Below are positions 35,070 to 43,343 of a DNA stretch of 64,000 nt, piece after piece. The stretch spans positions 62,001 through 126,000 of the forward strand of contig NZ_RXHJ01000001.1 of assembly GCF_003955685.1 (NCBI RefSeq), given 5' to 3'. A program made the position numbers and the translations under genes. The first letter of the stretch is position 1. Every line of letters starts with the position of its first letter. The notes beneath the pieces were generated by a model, which searched no databases, was not told the DNA's origin, and worked only from the letters and a program-made list of their open reading frames with translations. Origin of the DNA: Corynebacterium hylobatis. Lineage in GTDB: Bacteria > Actinomycetota > Actinomycetes > Mycobacteriales > Mycobacteriaceae.

Positions 35070-35822
35070 ATGCGACTGACCTCACCGACCACACCTGACG
35101 CAGCGGCCTCGGCCAACCGTTCCTGGTGGGACCAGGATGCCGCCGATTACCACGCCCGTCACGACGCCTACCTCGAGGGTTTCCACTGGTCCCCGGAGAT
35201 GCTCACCGAGGAGCAGGCGCGCCTGCTCGGCGATGTCCGCGGGCTGAATGTTCTCGAACTCGGCTGCGGTTCCGCCCCCTGTGCCGCATGGCTGGCCCGC
35301 GACGGCGTCGGCTTCGTCACGGGTTTCGACATCTCCCGGGAAATGCTCTCCCACGCGGACGGCACCGTCCCCCTGACCCAGGCCGATGCGCAGGCACTCC
35401 CCTACCGGGACGGCTCCTTCGACGTCGTCTTCTCCGCCTTCGGTGCGCTGCCTTTCGTCCCCGACGTCACACCCGTGCTTGCCGACGTCGCCCGCGTCCT
35501 GAGCCCTTCCGGCCGCCTGGCATTCTCCGTCACCCACCCCATGCGCTGGATCTTCCCCGATGACCCGACGGAATTCGAGGCGCAGATCAGCTATTTCGAG
35601 CGCGAGTACGTGGAGACGGACGAGGACGGCACCGTCACCTACGCGGAGTTCCACCGGACCATCGGCGACTGGGTCCGCGCCCTGGTCGCCACCGGTTTCC
35701 GGCTCCTGGACATCGTGGAGCCGGAATGGCCGGAGGGCCTGACCCGGACCTGGGGACAGTGGTCACCTGAGCGCGGGCGGATCTTCCCGGGCACCGCGAT
35801 CTTCGTCGCGGAGCTGGCCTGA
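35070..35822 (+). CDS. SAM-dependent methyltransferase, class I
   Basis: A 250-residue cytoplasmic protein of the Methyltransf_11 type. The SAM-binding glycine motif LELGCGSAPCAAWLA is at ~66-80, the acidic strand is GFDISREML, the third motif is LTQADAQALPYRDGSFDVVF, and the post-motif is LSPSGRLAFSV. The C-terminal part carries EPEWPEG. The target molecule is unknown. AAGGA lies before the ATG at 35070; the longer reading from 34902 is leader sequence. Its end overlaps that of the acetyltransferase gene by 60 bp on the opposite strand. Confidence 0.85.
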   Translation: MRLTSPTTPDAAASANRSWWDQDAADYHARHDAYLEGFHWSPEMLTEEQARLLGDVRGLNVLELGCGSAPCAAWLARDGVGFVTGFDISREMLSHADGTVPLTQADAQALPYRDGSFDVVFSAFGALPFVPDVTPVLADVARVLSPSGRLAFSVTHPMRWIFPDDPTEFEAQISYFEREYVETDEDGTVTYAEFHRTIGDWVRALVATGFRLLDIVEPEWPEGLTRTWGQWSPERGRIFPGTAIFVAELA

Positions 35823-36401
35823 GCTCTCCATGACATGGAGCACCGGCCCGTCCCAGTCGAGGTCGATGACCCCGGTCTCCCCGAAGCCCAGGTCCGAGTA
35901 ATAGCCGACCAGGGTGTCCACACATTCCAGGAGAAACGGCCCCGGATAGGTGCGGTAGCCGTGCTCCACCAGTGCCCGGCCGCTACCTGAGCCCTGGCGG
36001 GCGGGGCCGACGCCGAGCCACCGCAGGTAGGAGTATGTCCCTGAACGGGAGGTGGCCCACATGAGCCGTGCGGAGCGGCGTGCGATACGTATGCCCTCCA
36101 CCGGGCCGGCATGCTGCAGCACCGCCCAACCGAGGGCCAGCTGGTCGCGGAGGGAGGCTGACCAGCCCCGGCCGCTCCGCCACAGGCCGACCCCGGCGAC
36201 CTCACCGTCCGTGGTCAGGTGCAGCCAGGCGTCACCGGCAGCGGCAGCCGCGCGCACTTCACCGCGGAAGAAGATCGGCAGCACCCGGGCGCGGAGCTCC
36301 GCGTCGGGCGACAACGCGCGGAACAGAGCCTCATCACGGAAGGCGCCGGCAAGTACCTCGGCCGCGGCGTCGATGTCCGCGGGCGTCGCAACGCGGATCA
36401 G
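35763..36401 (-). CDS. GNAT acetyltransferase, probable CTG start
   Basis: A protein of about 212 residues. The N-terminus LIRVATPADIDAAAEVLAGAF is the usual GNAT opening, and LRWLGVGPARQGSGSGRALV (~125-144) holds the acetyl-CoA pyrophosphate loop. No ATG, GTG or TTG precedes that opening: an in-frame TGA lies 12 bases upstream of a CTG at 36401-36399. That CTG has GAGG seven bases upstream and overlaps the polA stop codon (CTGA). The first ordinary start is a TTG at 36314, which would delete the first core strand. I therefore prefer CTG. Substrate unknown. Confidence 0.75.
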   Translation of the reverse strand: MIRVATPADIDAAAEVLAGAFRDEALFRALSPDAELRARVLPIFFRGEVRAAAAAGDAWLHLTTDGEVAGVGLWRSGRGWSASLRDQLALGWAVLQHAGPVEGIRIARRSARLMWATSRSGTYSYLRWLGVGPARQGSGSGRALVEHGYRTYPGPFLLECVDTLVGYYSDLGFGETGVIDLDWDGPVLHVMESSGQLRDEDRGAREDPPALR

Positions 36402-39049
36402 TGCGCAGCCTCATCCCAGTCGGCGCCGGCCCCGGCGGAGACCTCCAGGGGCACGCGCAGGGTGATGGCGGAGTCCATCTCGCGTTCCAGGATGCCGCGG
36501 ACCTGCTCGAGCTCGCCCGGCGCGATCTCGACGACGAGTTCGTCATGGACCTGCAGCAGCACCCGGGACTTCACCCCGGCGGCGCGCAGTTCGCGGTCGA
36601 CTCGGATCATGGCCACCTTGATGATGTCGGCGGCCGTGCCCTGGATCGGGGCGTTGAGTGCGGCGCGTTCGGCGTTGTCGCGGGCGACGCGGTTGTCGGA
36701 GTTGAGTTCCGGCAGGTAGCGGCGGCGGCCGAAGAGGGTGGAGGTGTAGCCGTCCTTGCGGGCCTGGTCGACGACCTCGGCGAGGTAGCGCTGGACGCCG
36801 CCGAAGCGCTGGAAGTAGTTGTCCATGATGCCCTTGGCCTCCCCGGCGGGGATGTTGAGCTGCTGGGAGAGTCCGAAGGCGGACAGGCCGTAGACCAGGC
36901 CGTAACTCATGGCCTTGACGCGGCGTCGCAGTTCGGGGGTGACCTGGTCGATGGGGACCTCGAAGACGCGGGAGCCGACGTAGTTGTGCAGGTCCTCGCC
37001 TTCCTTATAGGCCTCGATGAGGCCGGGGTCCTGGGAGAGGTGCGCCATGACGCGCATCTCGATCTGCGAGTAGTCGGCCGTGAGCAGACATTCGTAGCCC
37101 GCGCCGACGACGAAGGCGGAGCGGATCTTCCGGCCGGCGGGGGTGCGCACGGGGATGTTCTGCAGGTTCGGCTCGGTGGAGCTGAGGCGTCCCGTGGAGG
37201 CGACGGTCTGGTTGAAGGTGGTGTGGATGCGGCCGTCGTGCTGGACGGTCTTGATCAGCCCCTCCAGGGTGGTCTTCATCTTCTGGTATTCGCGGTGCGC
37301 GAGCAGGTGGTCGAGGAAGGGGTGGGGGTGTTTGAGGGCGAGCTGCTCGATCTCCTTGGCGGCGGTGGACCAGCCGGTCTTCGTCTTCTTCGTCTTGGGC
37401 ATGCCGAAGGTCTCGAAGAGGACGACCTGCAGCTGTTTGGGGCTGGACAGGTTGAGGGCGGGGTCGTCGGCAAGCTCGCGTGCGGCGGACTCCTCCTCGG
37501 CGACCTGCTCGACGAAGGTGGCCAGCTGTTCCTCGAGTGTGGCGACGTCCACCGCGATACCCGTGGCCTCCATGCGGGCGAGAATGCCGGCGAGCGGGAT
37601 CTCCATGTCGTGGTAGAGCTCGAAGGCCTGGATCTCCTGGAGCTGGCGGGTCAGCTCCTCAGCCAGTTCGAGGATGGCGGCCGCCGAGTCGACGAGCGAG
37701 GTGTCGCCGAGCAGGGAGAGCTGGTCCTCTGGTTCGGCGAGCTGGCGCTGCAGGTGGCGCTGGTAGATGTCCCTGAGGTCGTAGGTGCGCTGGCCGGGGC
37801 GCAGCAGGTAGGCGGCGATGGCGGTGTCGTGGACGACGCCGTTCAGCTCCATGCTGCGGCCGGCGAACATGTGGAAGGCCGCCTTCGACTCGTGCAGGTA
37901 CTTCGGGGAATCGGAGGCCAGCCAGTCCGCCAGGACCTTTTCGTCCGCGGGCGCGAGCTCGGCGAGTTCGGCGCTGACGGCGTGGCGCTGCTTATCGACA
38001 ACCGCCACCGCCGTCACCTCCCCCTGGTTCGGCGTGCCCACGCCCTTCACGTACAGGGCAAGTCCCTGGCCTTGACGCTCGGAGAGCCAGGTGGCGAGCG
38101 GGGTGTCGTCGACGACGACGTCGGCAAGCTCGACGCCGGCCTCGACGGTGCCTTCGGTCGGTACGGCGGCCAGGACACGCTCGCGCAGGTTGGCGCCGAA
38201 CTCGAGGTCGTCGAAACGCTTTGCCACCTCCGCGACATCCGCCGGCCTGAGTGTCAGCTGGTCCGGGCCGACCGGCAGCTCCATGTCGGTGAGCATGTGC
38301 GTGAGACGACGGTTGAGACGTACCTGCTCGAGGCGCTCGCGGAAGTTCTCGCCGGCCCTGCCCTTGATCTCATCGGCATGCTCGAGAAGGTTGTCCAGGG
38401 TGCCGTACTGCAGGATCCACTTCGTGGCGGTCTTCTCGCCCACACCGGGGATGTTGGGCAGGTTATCGGACGGGTCGCCGCGCAGGGCCGCGAAATCCGG
38501 GTACTGCTCCGGGGTCAGCCCGTACTTCTCCTCCACAGCCGCCGGGGTGAAGCGGTGCAGGTTGGACACCCCGCGCATCGGGTAGAGCACCGTGACGTTC
38601 TCATTGACCAGCTGGAGGTAATCCCGGTCGCCGGTGATGATCAGCGTCTCATAGCCCAGGGGCTCCGCGGCGGTGGCCAGCGTGGCGAGGATATCGTCGG
38701 CCTCATAGTTCGCCTTGCTCAACGTCTGGATACCGAGCGTGCCCAGGACCTCCTGCAGGATGTCCACCTGCCCCTTGAACTCCGGTGGCGAGGCCTCACG
38801 CTGCGCCTTGTACTCGGGGAACATCTCCGTGCGGAAGGTCTTGCGCCCCACATCGAAGGCGACGGCCACATGCCCCGGCTTCTCCTCGGCGAGGATGTTC
38901 GCCAGCATCGACAGGAATCCGTACACCGCATTGGTGTGCTGACCACCTGTGGTGGAGAAGTTCTCGGCAGGCAGGGCATAGAAGGCACGGAAGGCCATCG
39001 AGTGCCCGTCAATGAGCAGAAGGCGGTTGTTCTCGGTCGTCTCAGTCAC
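36398..39049 (-). CDS. polA: DNA polymerase I
   Basis: An 883-residue repair and Okazaki-processing polymerase. The N-terminal 5'-3' exonuclease/flap domain (~1-300) opens LLLIDGHSMAFRAFYALP and has DRDYLQLV. The middle 3'-5' exonuclease-like domain (~310-500) lacks the acidic DxE motif of exo I and is probably inactive, as in other actinobacteria. The polymerase domain has DYSQIEMRVMAHLS (motif A), RRRVKAMSYGLVYGLSAFG (motif B) and QVHDELVVE (motif C). The start GTG at 39049 gives VTETTENNRLLLIDG; TACACT eight bases upstream may be its -10. The tRNA gene is divergent. Confidence 0.95.
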   Translation of the reverse strand: MTETTENNRLLLIDGHSMAFRAFYALPAENFSTTGGQHTNAVYGFLSMLANILAEEKPGHVAVAFDVGRKTFRTEMFPEYKAQREASPPEFKGQVDILQEVLGTLGIQTLSKANYEADDILATLATAAEPLGYETLIITGDRDYLQLVNENVTVLYPMRGVSNLHRFTPAAVEEKYGLTPEQYPDFAALRGDPSDNLPNIPGVGEKTATKWILQYGTLDNLLEHADEIKGRAGENFRERLEQVRLNRRLTHMLTDMELPVGPDQLTLRPADVAEVAKRFDDLEFGANLRERVLAAVPTEGTVEAGVELADVVVDDTPLATWLSERQGQGLALYVKGVGTPNQGEVTAVAVVDKQRHAVSAELAELAPADEKVLADWLASDSPKYLHESKAAFHMFAGRSMELNGVVHDTAIAAYLLRPGQRTYDLRDIYQRHLQRQLAEPEDQLSLLGDTSLVDSAAAILELAEELTRQLQEIQAFELYHDMEIPLAGILARMEATGIAVDVATLEEQLATFVEQVAEEESAARELADDPALNLSSPKQLQVVLFETFGMPKTKKTKTGWSTAAKEIEQLALKHPHPFLDHLLAHREYQKMKTTLEGLIKTVQHDGRIHTTFNQTVASTGRLSSTEPNLQNIPVRTPAGRKIRSAFVVGAGYECLLTADYSQIEMRVMAHLSQDPGLIEAYKEGEDLHNYVGSRVFEVPIDQVTPELRRRVKAMSYGLVYGLSAFGLSQQLNIPAGEAKGIMDNYFQRFGGVQRYLAEVVDQARKDGYTSTLFGRRRYLPELNSDNRVARDNAERAALNAPIQGTAADIIKVAMIRVDRELRAAGVKSRVLLQVHDELVVEIAPGELEQVRGILEREMDSAITLRVPLEVSAGAGADWDEAAH

Positions 39050-39057
39050 GCTGTCCA

Positions 39058-39063
39058 AGTGTA
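39058..39063 (-). promoter_or_regulatory. Probable -10 box of polA
   Basis: TACACT on the minus strand ends eight bases before the GTG start; no clear ribosome site lies between. Confidence 0.45.
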
Positions 39064-39115
39064 GCCAGGCCCATTGCACCACCGGCAGGCCCGTGCACTA
39101 AGATCTTCCCTTGCT

Positions 39116-39189
39116 GCCCCCGTAGCCCAATTGGCAGAGGCAACGGATTCAAAACCCGTGCAGTGTGGGTTCGAGTCCCACCGGGGGCA
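39116..39189 (+). tRNA. tRNA-Leu (anticodon CAA), short variable loop
   Basis: The cloverleaf folds by eye: acceptor GCCCCCG/CGGGGGC, D arm GCC/GGC, anticodon stem ACGGA/CCCGT (last pair A-C mismatched) with loop TTCAAAA, a five-base variable loop, T arm GTGGG-TTCGAGT-CCCAC, discriminator A73. The anticodon CAA reads UUG (Leu). Leucine tRNAs normally have a long variable arm, which is absent here. CCA is not encoded. Confidence 0.85.
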
Positions 39190-39200
39190 CTCTGTGCAGG

Positions 39201-39238
39201 ATCCCGCGACACCGCTCCCGTGGTGGCGCGGGATTTTC
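39201..39238 (+). terminator. Terminator after the tRNA
   Basis: ATCCCGCG (39201-39208) pairs with CGCGGGAT (39227-39234), followed directly by TTTCGT. Confidence 0.8.
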
Positions 39239-39455
39239 GTCTCCCTGGCCCTGGCTGGGCCGTAGGTTAGGTCCCGTCATGGACGGTCCGGACACGTATC
39301 TCCCGGGATGCGTACTGCCGGACTGGCCCAGTCACCCGCGAGATATGTTTCGGGAGCTATCGGTCGGGACCTATCCCACAACATATCCCCGGGTCCCTGG
39401 GGAAATCGATTCCGATAAGAACCTTTTTCGTGACCTGCGACACATGCCGAAGTAT

Positions 39456-39461
39456 TAATAT
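39456..39461 (+). promoter_or_regulatory. Probable -10 box of the 39469 gene
   Basis: TAATAT ends seven bases before the ATG at 39469, in an otherwise G+C-rich region; leaderless start likely. Confidence 0.5.
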
Positions 39462-39468
39462 GATTGCC

Positions 39469-39945
39469 ATGAAGAAGTTCACGCGCACCTTCGCGGTCCT
39501 CGCCTCCAGCGCCGCCCTGACCTTCTCCGGAATGGGCGTCGCCTCCGCACAGTCCAGCATCAGCGATCTTGAGAGGCTCTCCTCCTGGATCGGCGAACCC
39601 GACAACAACGCCCATGCGGAGCGCGAGCTTCGCGATGCTGCCGTCGACTGGGCACGGCGCACCACCAACAACCACCGTGACAGCCTCAACAACCAAGCCC
39701 GGGATGCTCACCTGCCCAGGGAAAACGAGTGGCGCTGGTCAAGCGTTGACGGCACCCAGGTCCACAACTCCAACTGGGGCGGCGTCCACTACCGCTTCTA
39801 CAAGGTGGAACGGAACAAGTACCGGAACATGGTCCGGGACTTCAAGGGCTCCGGCCCCCTGGACGGCTTCCGGAACGGCAAGTACGGCGTCCACGCCCGG
39901 ACCCAGGGCAACCACGTCTACGTGACCGTCGCCTTCCAGCGCTGA
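39469..39945 (+). CDS. Small secreted protein of unknown family
   Basis: A 158-residue exported protein with a clear signal peptide (MKKFTRTFAVLASSAAL to ASAQSS, ~27 residues). The mature part is rich in Asn, Arg and Trp (DWARRTTNNHRDSLNNQ, NSNWGGVHYRFYKVERN) and has no cysteines. The order of an N-terminal helix region and a C-terminal GVHARTQGNHVYVTVAF strand pair is loosely like CAP/SCP proteins, but the CAP histidine and glutamate signatures are not convincing. A bidirectional terminator is shared with the convergent GH3 gene. Confidence 0.72.
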   Translation: MKKFTRTFAVLASSAALTFSGMGVASAQSSISDLERLSSWIGEPDNNAHAERELRDAAVDWARRTTNNHRDSLNNQARDAHLPRENEWRWSSVDGTQVHNSNWGGVHYRFYKVERNKYRNMVRDFKGSGPLDGFRNGKYGVHARTQGNHVYVTVAFQR

Positions 39946-39962
39946 CCCCCATCCAACCCAAG

Positions 39963-39985
39963 CCCCCACCACACCGGTGGGGGTT
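39963..39985. terminator. Bidirectional terminator
   Basis: CCCCCACC-ACACC-GGTGGGGG followed by TT lies between the convergent 39469 and GH3 genes and reaches the GH3 stop codon. Confidence 0.75.
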
Positions 39986-42009
39986 CAGAACTGCAGGCCG
40001 TGACCTTGTGCATAGGTGTTGCCGTCCCGGTCGCGGTAGGGGTAGTCCTCACCGCAGTATTTGCCGGGGACGTCACGGGGTGAGTTCTCGAGGGCCGCGA
40101 CGTCAGCCGGCAGGCTCATCGGCAGGCGGCCGGCCGGGCCGCCGTCCTCACCGGCCAGGGAGCGCAGCAGGTGGTCGGGGTGGATCTCGAAGGTGCCGAT
40201 GACGGCCGCTGCATCGGGCTCGATCTCACCCAGCAGCCAGGGGTTGGTGAAGTTGACCACCAGGAGGGTGGGGACGGTCTGCTCGATCTCCCGGACCCGG
40301 TCGATGTCGACACCGTTGGCGCGGGGGTCGACGGACAGGGCCACGCCCTCGCGGTCGTCCTCGAAAAGCGCGATCTCGGGGCGGGCCCAGACCAGGGCGA
40401 TCTCGGCGTCCGCGGGGTCGTCGACGATCTCGGCGCCCGCCCACACGCGCCCGATGGAGTCGACGAGTGTGGCCTGCACGTCGTCGATGAGGGTGCGGCC
40501 GGTGACGAACGGGTGCACCTTGACCGGCCTGGTCAGGTCCAGGGGCAGCAGCCCGTCGGAACGCAGGAGGGTGACTGACTGGCGCTGGGCCTTCTCCCCC
40601 AGCGCGGCGACCTCGGCGCCGCCGATGATCTCTCCGGCAGCCTCAACATCGACGTAGGGGTTCTCGAAGAGACCGAGCGCGAAGATCTCGGTGAGCAGGC
40701 GGGTGCAGGCCTGGTTGAGGTCGGCGTCGGCAAGCAGCCCCTGCTCGATGGCTCTGATCAGCTCGGTGGGGTCGGCCATGTCGGAGAAGATGTCCGTGCC
40801 GGCTTTGACGGCCGCGGCGAAGCGCTCGGATTTGCTCAGTTCCTCGACGCCCCAGACCATGGCGTCGATGACGCCGGAATCGGAGTTGACGTAGCCGCGG
40901 TGGCCCATGCGGCGGCGCAGCAGCCGCTCGAGGAAGACAGCGTTATAGGCGAAGGCGACCTCCGCGAACTGGGTGGTGGGCCCGGCCCAGAACTGTTCGT
41001 CGAGCTGGATGGCGGAGGTGTTCACCGGCCTGGCGTAGTACGGCATGATCGAGCTGGCCCCGGCCACGCACGCCGCCTGGAAGGGCGGCAGGTGGTACTT
41101 CTCCAGAGCCCCCTCGGTGGGGTACTCGTTGGTCTGGCCCCACTCGAAATGGGGGTCGTGGCCGTCGAGACGCACGCCACCACCCGGGAAGTGCTTGATG
41201 GTGGTGGCCACCGACGTCGCGGACAGTTCCCGGCCCTGCATGCCGCGCACGATGTTGCCGATGTAGGCCGTGACCAGCTCGACATCCTCACCGAAGGTGC
41301 CGTTGAAACGCGACCAGCGCGGCTCGGAGGCGACGTCAGCCATATAACCGTAGAGCTTGTGCAGTCCCCCGGCGCGCCATTCCTTCGCGATCTCCGCACC
41401 GAAGACCTCCATGAGGTCCGCGTCGTCGAGGGCGGCGAGGCCGAGTTCGTTGGGCCATTCGGAGAAGACACCGGCGGATTCGTTGACGCCGAACTGGGCG
41501 ACCAGGGCGACGTGGTTGCGCGGGTTGGAGGCGAATACCGCGGGGATGCCCAGGCGGGAGTTCTCCGCGACCTCCTGGACGGTGTTGGTCCAGGTGGCCA
41601 GGTCCGCAGGCCCGAGGTTGTCGCGGCAGATGAGGAAGCGCTGGTGGCGGACGTTGACGGCGTTGTCTGTGGAGGAGGTCACCAGGACCGGCTCCGGATA
41701 GGGCTGGGAGGTGATGGGGTTGGCGTCACGCCAGACATCCCTGTGGTTGAGGACGCGCCCTTCCTCCGCATGGGGCAGGAACCGGGAGTAGCCGGGATGG
41801 TGGGAGCCGATGATCATCAGGCCCGCCTTCTCCTCCGGGGTCATGCGCTGGACGAGGTCGGCGGCGCGTTCCCCGGGGTTCAGCCGCCAGTCCTCGTAGG
41901 GGTTGAGTTCCCCGTCGCCGTTGAGGTCGCGGAACTCAAGGTTGTCCCGGGTGATCAGGCGGCCGGTCCGGCTGCCCAGGGCCGGCTGGAGGGGCACGAT
42001 GGCAGTCAT
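39985..42009 (-). CDS. GH3-family glycoside hydrolase
   Basis: A 674-residue protein without a signal peptide. The N-terminal ~45 residues hold an EF-hand-like loop DLNGDGELNPYE. The GH3 barrel follows, with TSVATTIKHFPGGGV (~265-279) and the presumed catalytic nucleophile Asp in YVNSDSGVIDAMVWG (~400); SDS in place of the common SDW or SDY is unusual. The C-terminal alpha/beta sandwich contains RQSVTLLRSDGLLPL and TLLVVNFTNPWLLGE. The family cleaves beta-glucosides, xylosides or N-acetylglucosaminides; the substrate is not evident. Start ATG at 42009 with TACGCT six bases upstream and no ribosome site. Confidence 0.88.
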   Translation of the reverse strand: MTAIVPLQPALGSRTGRLITRDNLEFRDLNGDGELNPYEDWRLNPGERAADLVQRMTPEEKAGLMIIGSHHPGYSRFLPHAEEGRVLNHRDVWRDANPITSQPYPEPVLVTSSTDNAVNVRHQRFLICRDNLGPADLATWTNTVQEVAENSRLGIPAVFASNPRNHVALVAQFGVNESAGVFSEWPNELGLAALDDADLMEVFGAEIAKEWRAGGLHKLYGYMADVASEPRWSRFNGTFGEDVELVTAYIGNIVRGMQGRELSATSVATTIKHFPGGGVRLDGHDPHFEWGQTNEYPTEGALEKYHLPPFQAACVAGASSIMPYYARPVNTSAIQLDEQFWAGPTTQFAEVAFAYNAVFLERLLRRRMGHRGYVNSDSGVIDAMVWGVEELSKSERFAAAVKAGTDIFSDMADPTELIRAIEQGLLADADLNQACTRLLTEIFALGLFENPYVDVEAAGEIIGGAEVAALGEKAQRQSVTLLRSDGLLPLDLTRPVKVHPFVTGRTLIDDVQATLVDSIGRVWAGAEIVDDPADAEIALVWARPEIALFEDDREGVALSVDPRANGVDIDRVREIEQTVPTLLVVNFTNPWLLGEIEPDAAAVIGTFEIHPDHLLRSLAGEDGGPAGRLPMSLPADVAALENSPRDVPGKYCGEDYPYRDRDGNTYAQGHGLQF

Positions 42010-42015
42010 ATCCCC

Positions 42016-42021
42016 AGCGTA
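42016..42021 (-). promoter_or_regulatory. -10 box of the GH3 gene, leaderless
   Basis: TACGCT on the minus strand lies exactly six bases before the ATG at 42009. Confidence 0.5.
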
Positions 42022-42047
42022 TCGCCACGGAGGTCACCCCGCCCCGG

Positions 42048-42053
42048 TAGGAT
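42048..42053 (+). promoter_or_regulatory. -10 box of the 42062 gene
   Basis: TAGGAT ends eight bases before the ATG. The divergent GH3 -10 box is only 26 bases away, so the two promoters overlap. Confidence 0.5.
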
Positions 42054-42061
42054 TCAGCCGT

Positions 42062-42355
42062 ATGCGCCGCACACTGATTTCCCTGACCACCGCCGCCACC
42101 CTCATCCTGGGTTTCGCACCTGCTGCGCAGGCCGGCCCGTCCTCCCTGCTTCCTCCCGAGGTGAACTCGAAGGTGCAGGAGGTGCCCGCTGAGCTGCGTC
42201 CGGGTTCCTCCGGTGCGGAGCTCCTCTCCTCGAACCCGTCCCCGGAACAGCAGCGCGAGGCCGCCATCCTGCTCGGCCGGGACTGGCTCATCGGTTTCGT
42301 GGGCGTGGCGGTCATCGGTGGTGTCATCCAGGCCGTCTCGGTGCATGTACGTTAG
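42062..42355 (+). CDS. Small exported protein with C-terminal membrane helix
   Basis: A 97-residue protein with a signal peptide (MRRTLISLTTAATLIL to AQAGPSS), a Pro/Ser/Glu-rich middle, and a hydrophobic C-terminal helix (WLIGFVGVAVIGGVIQAV) followed by a short basic tail. It is therefore probably exported and membrane-held. This organisation recurs in small corynebacterial exported proteins, but no named family is recognised. It starts 52 bases from the divergent GH3 gene and is followed by the DUF368 gene. Confidence 0.7.
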   Translation: MRRTLISLTTAATLILGFAPAAQAGPSSLLPPEVNSKVQEVPAELRPGSSGAELLSSNPSPEQQREAAILLGRDWLIGFVGVAVIGGVIQAVSVHVR

Positions 42356-42370
42356 TCCCGTACACTGAGG

Positions 42371-42391
42371 GGCTGAAATTTCGAGCCCCCT
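42371..42391 (+). promoter_or_regulatory. Hairpin in the 5' leader of the DUF368 gene
   Basis: GGGGCT and AGCCCC pair around GAAATTTCG. A TACACT box lies about eight bases upstream at ~42360. The hairpin could act as a terminator of the previous gene or as a 5' stabiliser. Confidence 0.35.
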
Positions 42392-42419
42392 GACCATGGA
42401 AGGCGTGCGCCGAGAAGCC

Positions 42420-43343
42420 ATGACCACCCCCCATCATTATCCAGCCAAGACTCCGCGCACCCCGCTGCACGTCGTGGCCAATCTCATCCGCGGCGCCCTC
42501 ATCGGCATGGCCGAGCTTGTGCCGGGTATCTCCGGCGGCACCGTCGCGCTGATCATCGGTGTCTACGAGCGCGCACTCAACACCGGCAACCAGCTCCTGC
42601 GCCGTCAGTTCTCGCAGGTGGACTGGTTGTTCCTCATCGCCGTGGGCGTGGGCATGGTCACGGCCGTGTTCTCCATGTCGACGGTGCTGGTCACCTTCGT
42701 GGAGGGCTACCCCGAGGTGGCCCGCGGCCTGTTCCTGGGCATGGTCGCCGTGTCCATCCTCGTGCCGGTGGGCATGATGGACCCGCAGGACCTGCGCCGC
42801 CGCCTGCCGGTGGCCGTCCCGTTGTTCATCGTGGGCGCGGTGCTGGCCTTCCTGGGCACCAGCTTCACCTCTGCCCCGCAGGAGAACCCCTCGCTGGTGA
42901 TCATCTTCCTGGCCGCGGCCGTCGCCGTGTGTGCCCTGGCTATGCCGGGCCTGTCGGGTTCCTTCCTGCTGCTGGCCTTCGGCCTGTACAACCCGATCAT
43001 GGCCTCCCTGTCCGACCGGGACTGGGCTGTCATCCTCACGTTCATGGCTGGTGCCCTCGTCGGCATCGCACTGTTCATCCGCGGCCTGACCTGGGTGCTG
43101 GAGAACCACCGCACCCTGACCCTGGCATTGATGTCCGGCCTCATGCTCGGTTCCCTGCGCGCCCTGTGGCCCTGGCAGTCCGAGGACGCGGAGCTGCTGG
43201 CACCGGGTGAAAACGTGTGGACGGTCGTCGGCGTGGCCGTCATCGGTGCGGTCATCGTCGCCGCCTTCATCATCGCCGACCGCATCGCCACCACCTCCCG
43301 GGCCCGCGAGTCCACGGTCGTCGCGGAGTCCGTGCCGGCATGA
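42420..43343 (+). CDS. popT: DUF368 polyprenyl-phosphate transporter (PopT-like)
   Basis: A 307-residue membrane protein with about nine helices. DUF368 hallmarks are the paired inverted-repeat motifs MAELVPGISGGTVALI (~38-53) and ALAMPGLSGSFLLLAFGLY. Members called PopT recycle undecaprenyl/decaprenyl phosphate across the inner membrane for cell-wall synthesis. The start may be ATG 42420 (MTTPHHYP), with GAGAAG very close, or ATG 42396; neither has an ideal ribosome site. The end overlaps the start of the ABC binding-protein gene by four bases (ATGA). Confidence 0.88.
   Translation: MTTPHHYPAKTPRTPLHVVANLIRGALIGMAELVPGISGGTVALIIGVYERALNTGNQLLRRQFSQVDWLFLIAVGVGMVTAVFSMSTVLVTFVEGYPEVARGLFLGMVAVSILVPVGMMDPQDLRRRLPVAVPLFIVGAVLAFLGTSFTSAPQENPSLVIIFLAAAVAVCALAMPGLSGSFLLLAFGLYNPIMASLSDRDWAVILTFMAGALVGIALFIRGLTWVLENHRTLTLALMSGLMLGSLRALWPWQSEDAELLAPGENVWTVVGVAVIGAVIVAAFIIADRIATTSRARESTVVAESVPA

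Noticed and set aside
36068..39064. A 998-codon open frame on the plus strand opposite polA
   Set aside because: It mirrors the polA codons in high-G+C DNA, has Val/Leu/Gly-rich meaningless composition and no domain; polA is certain.
39190..39468. Additional gene between the tRNA and the secreted protein gene
   Set aside because: Only a terminator and a promoter are visible; the open frames there read through the tRNA and have no ribosome site.
39469..39945. CAP/SCP-domain call for the small secreted protein
   Set aside because: The order of elements is vaguely similar, but the active-site His/Glu motifs are missing.
40900..42192. Plus-strand frame opposite the GH3 gene
   Set aside because: Shadow of the GH3 gene; no start context and no domain.
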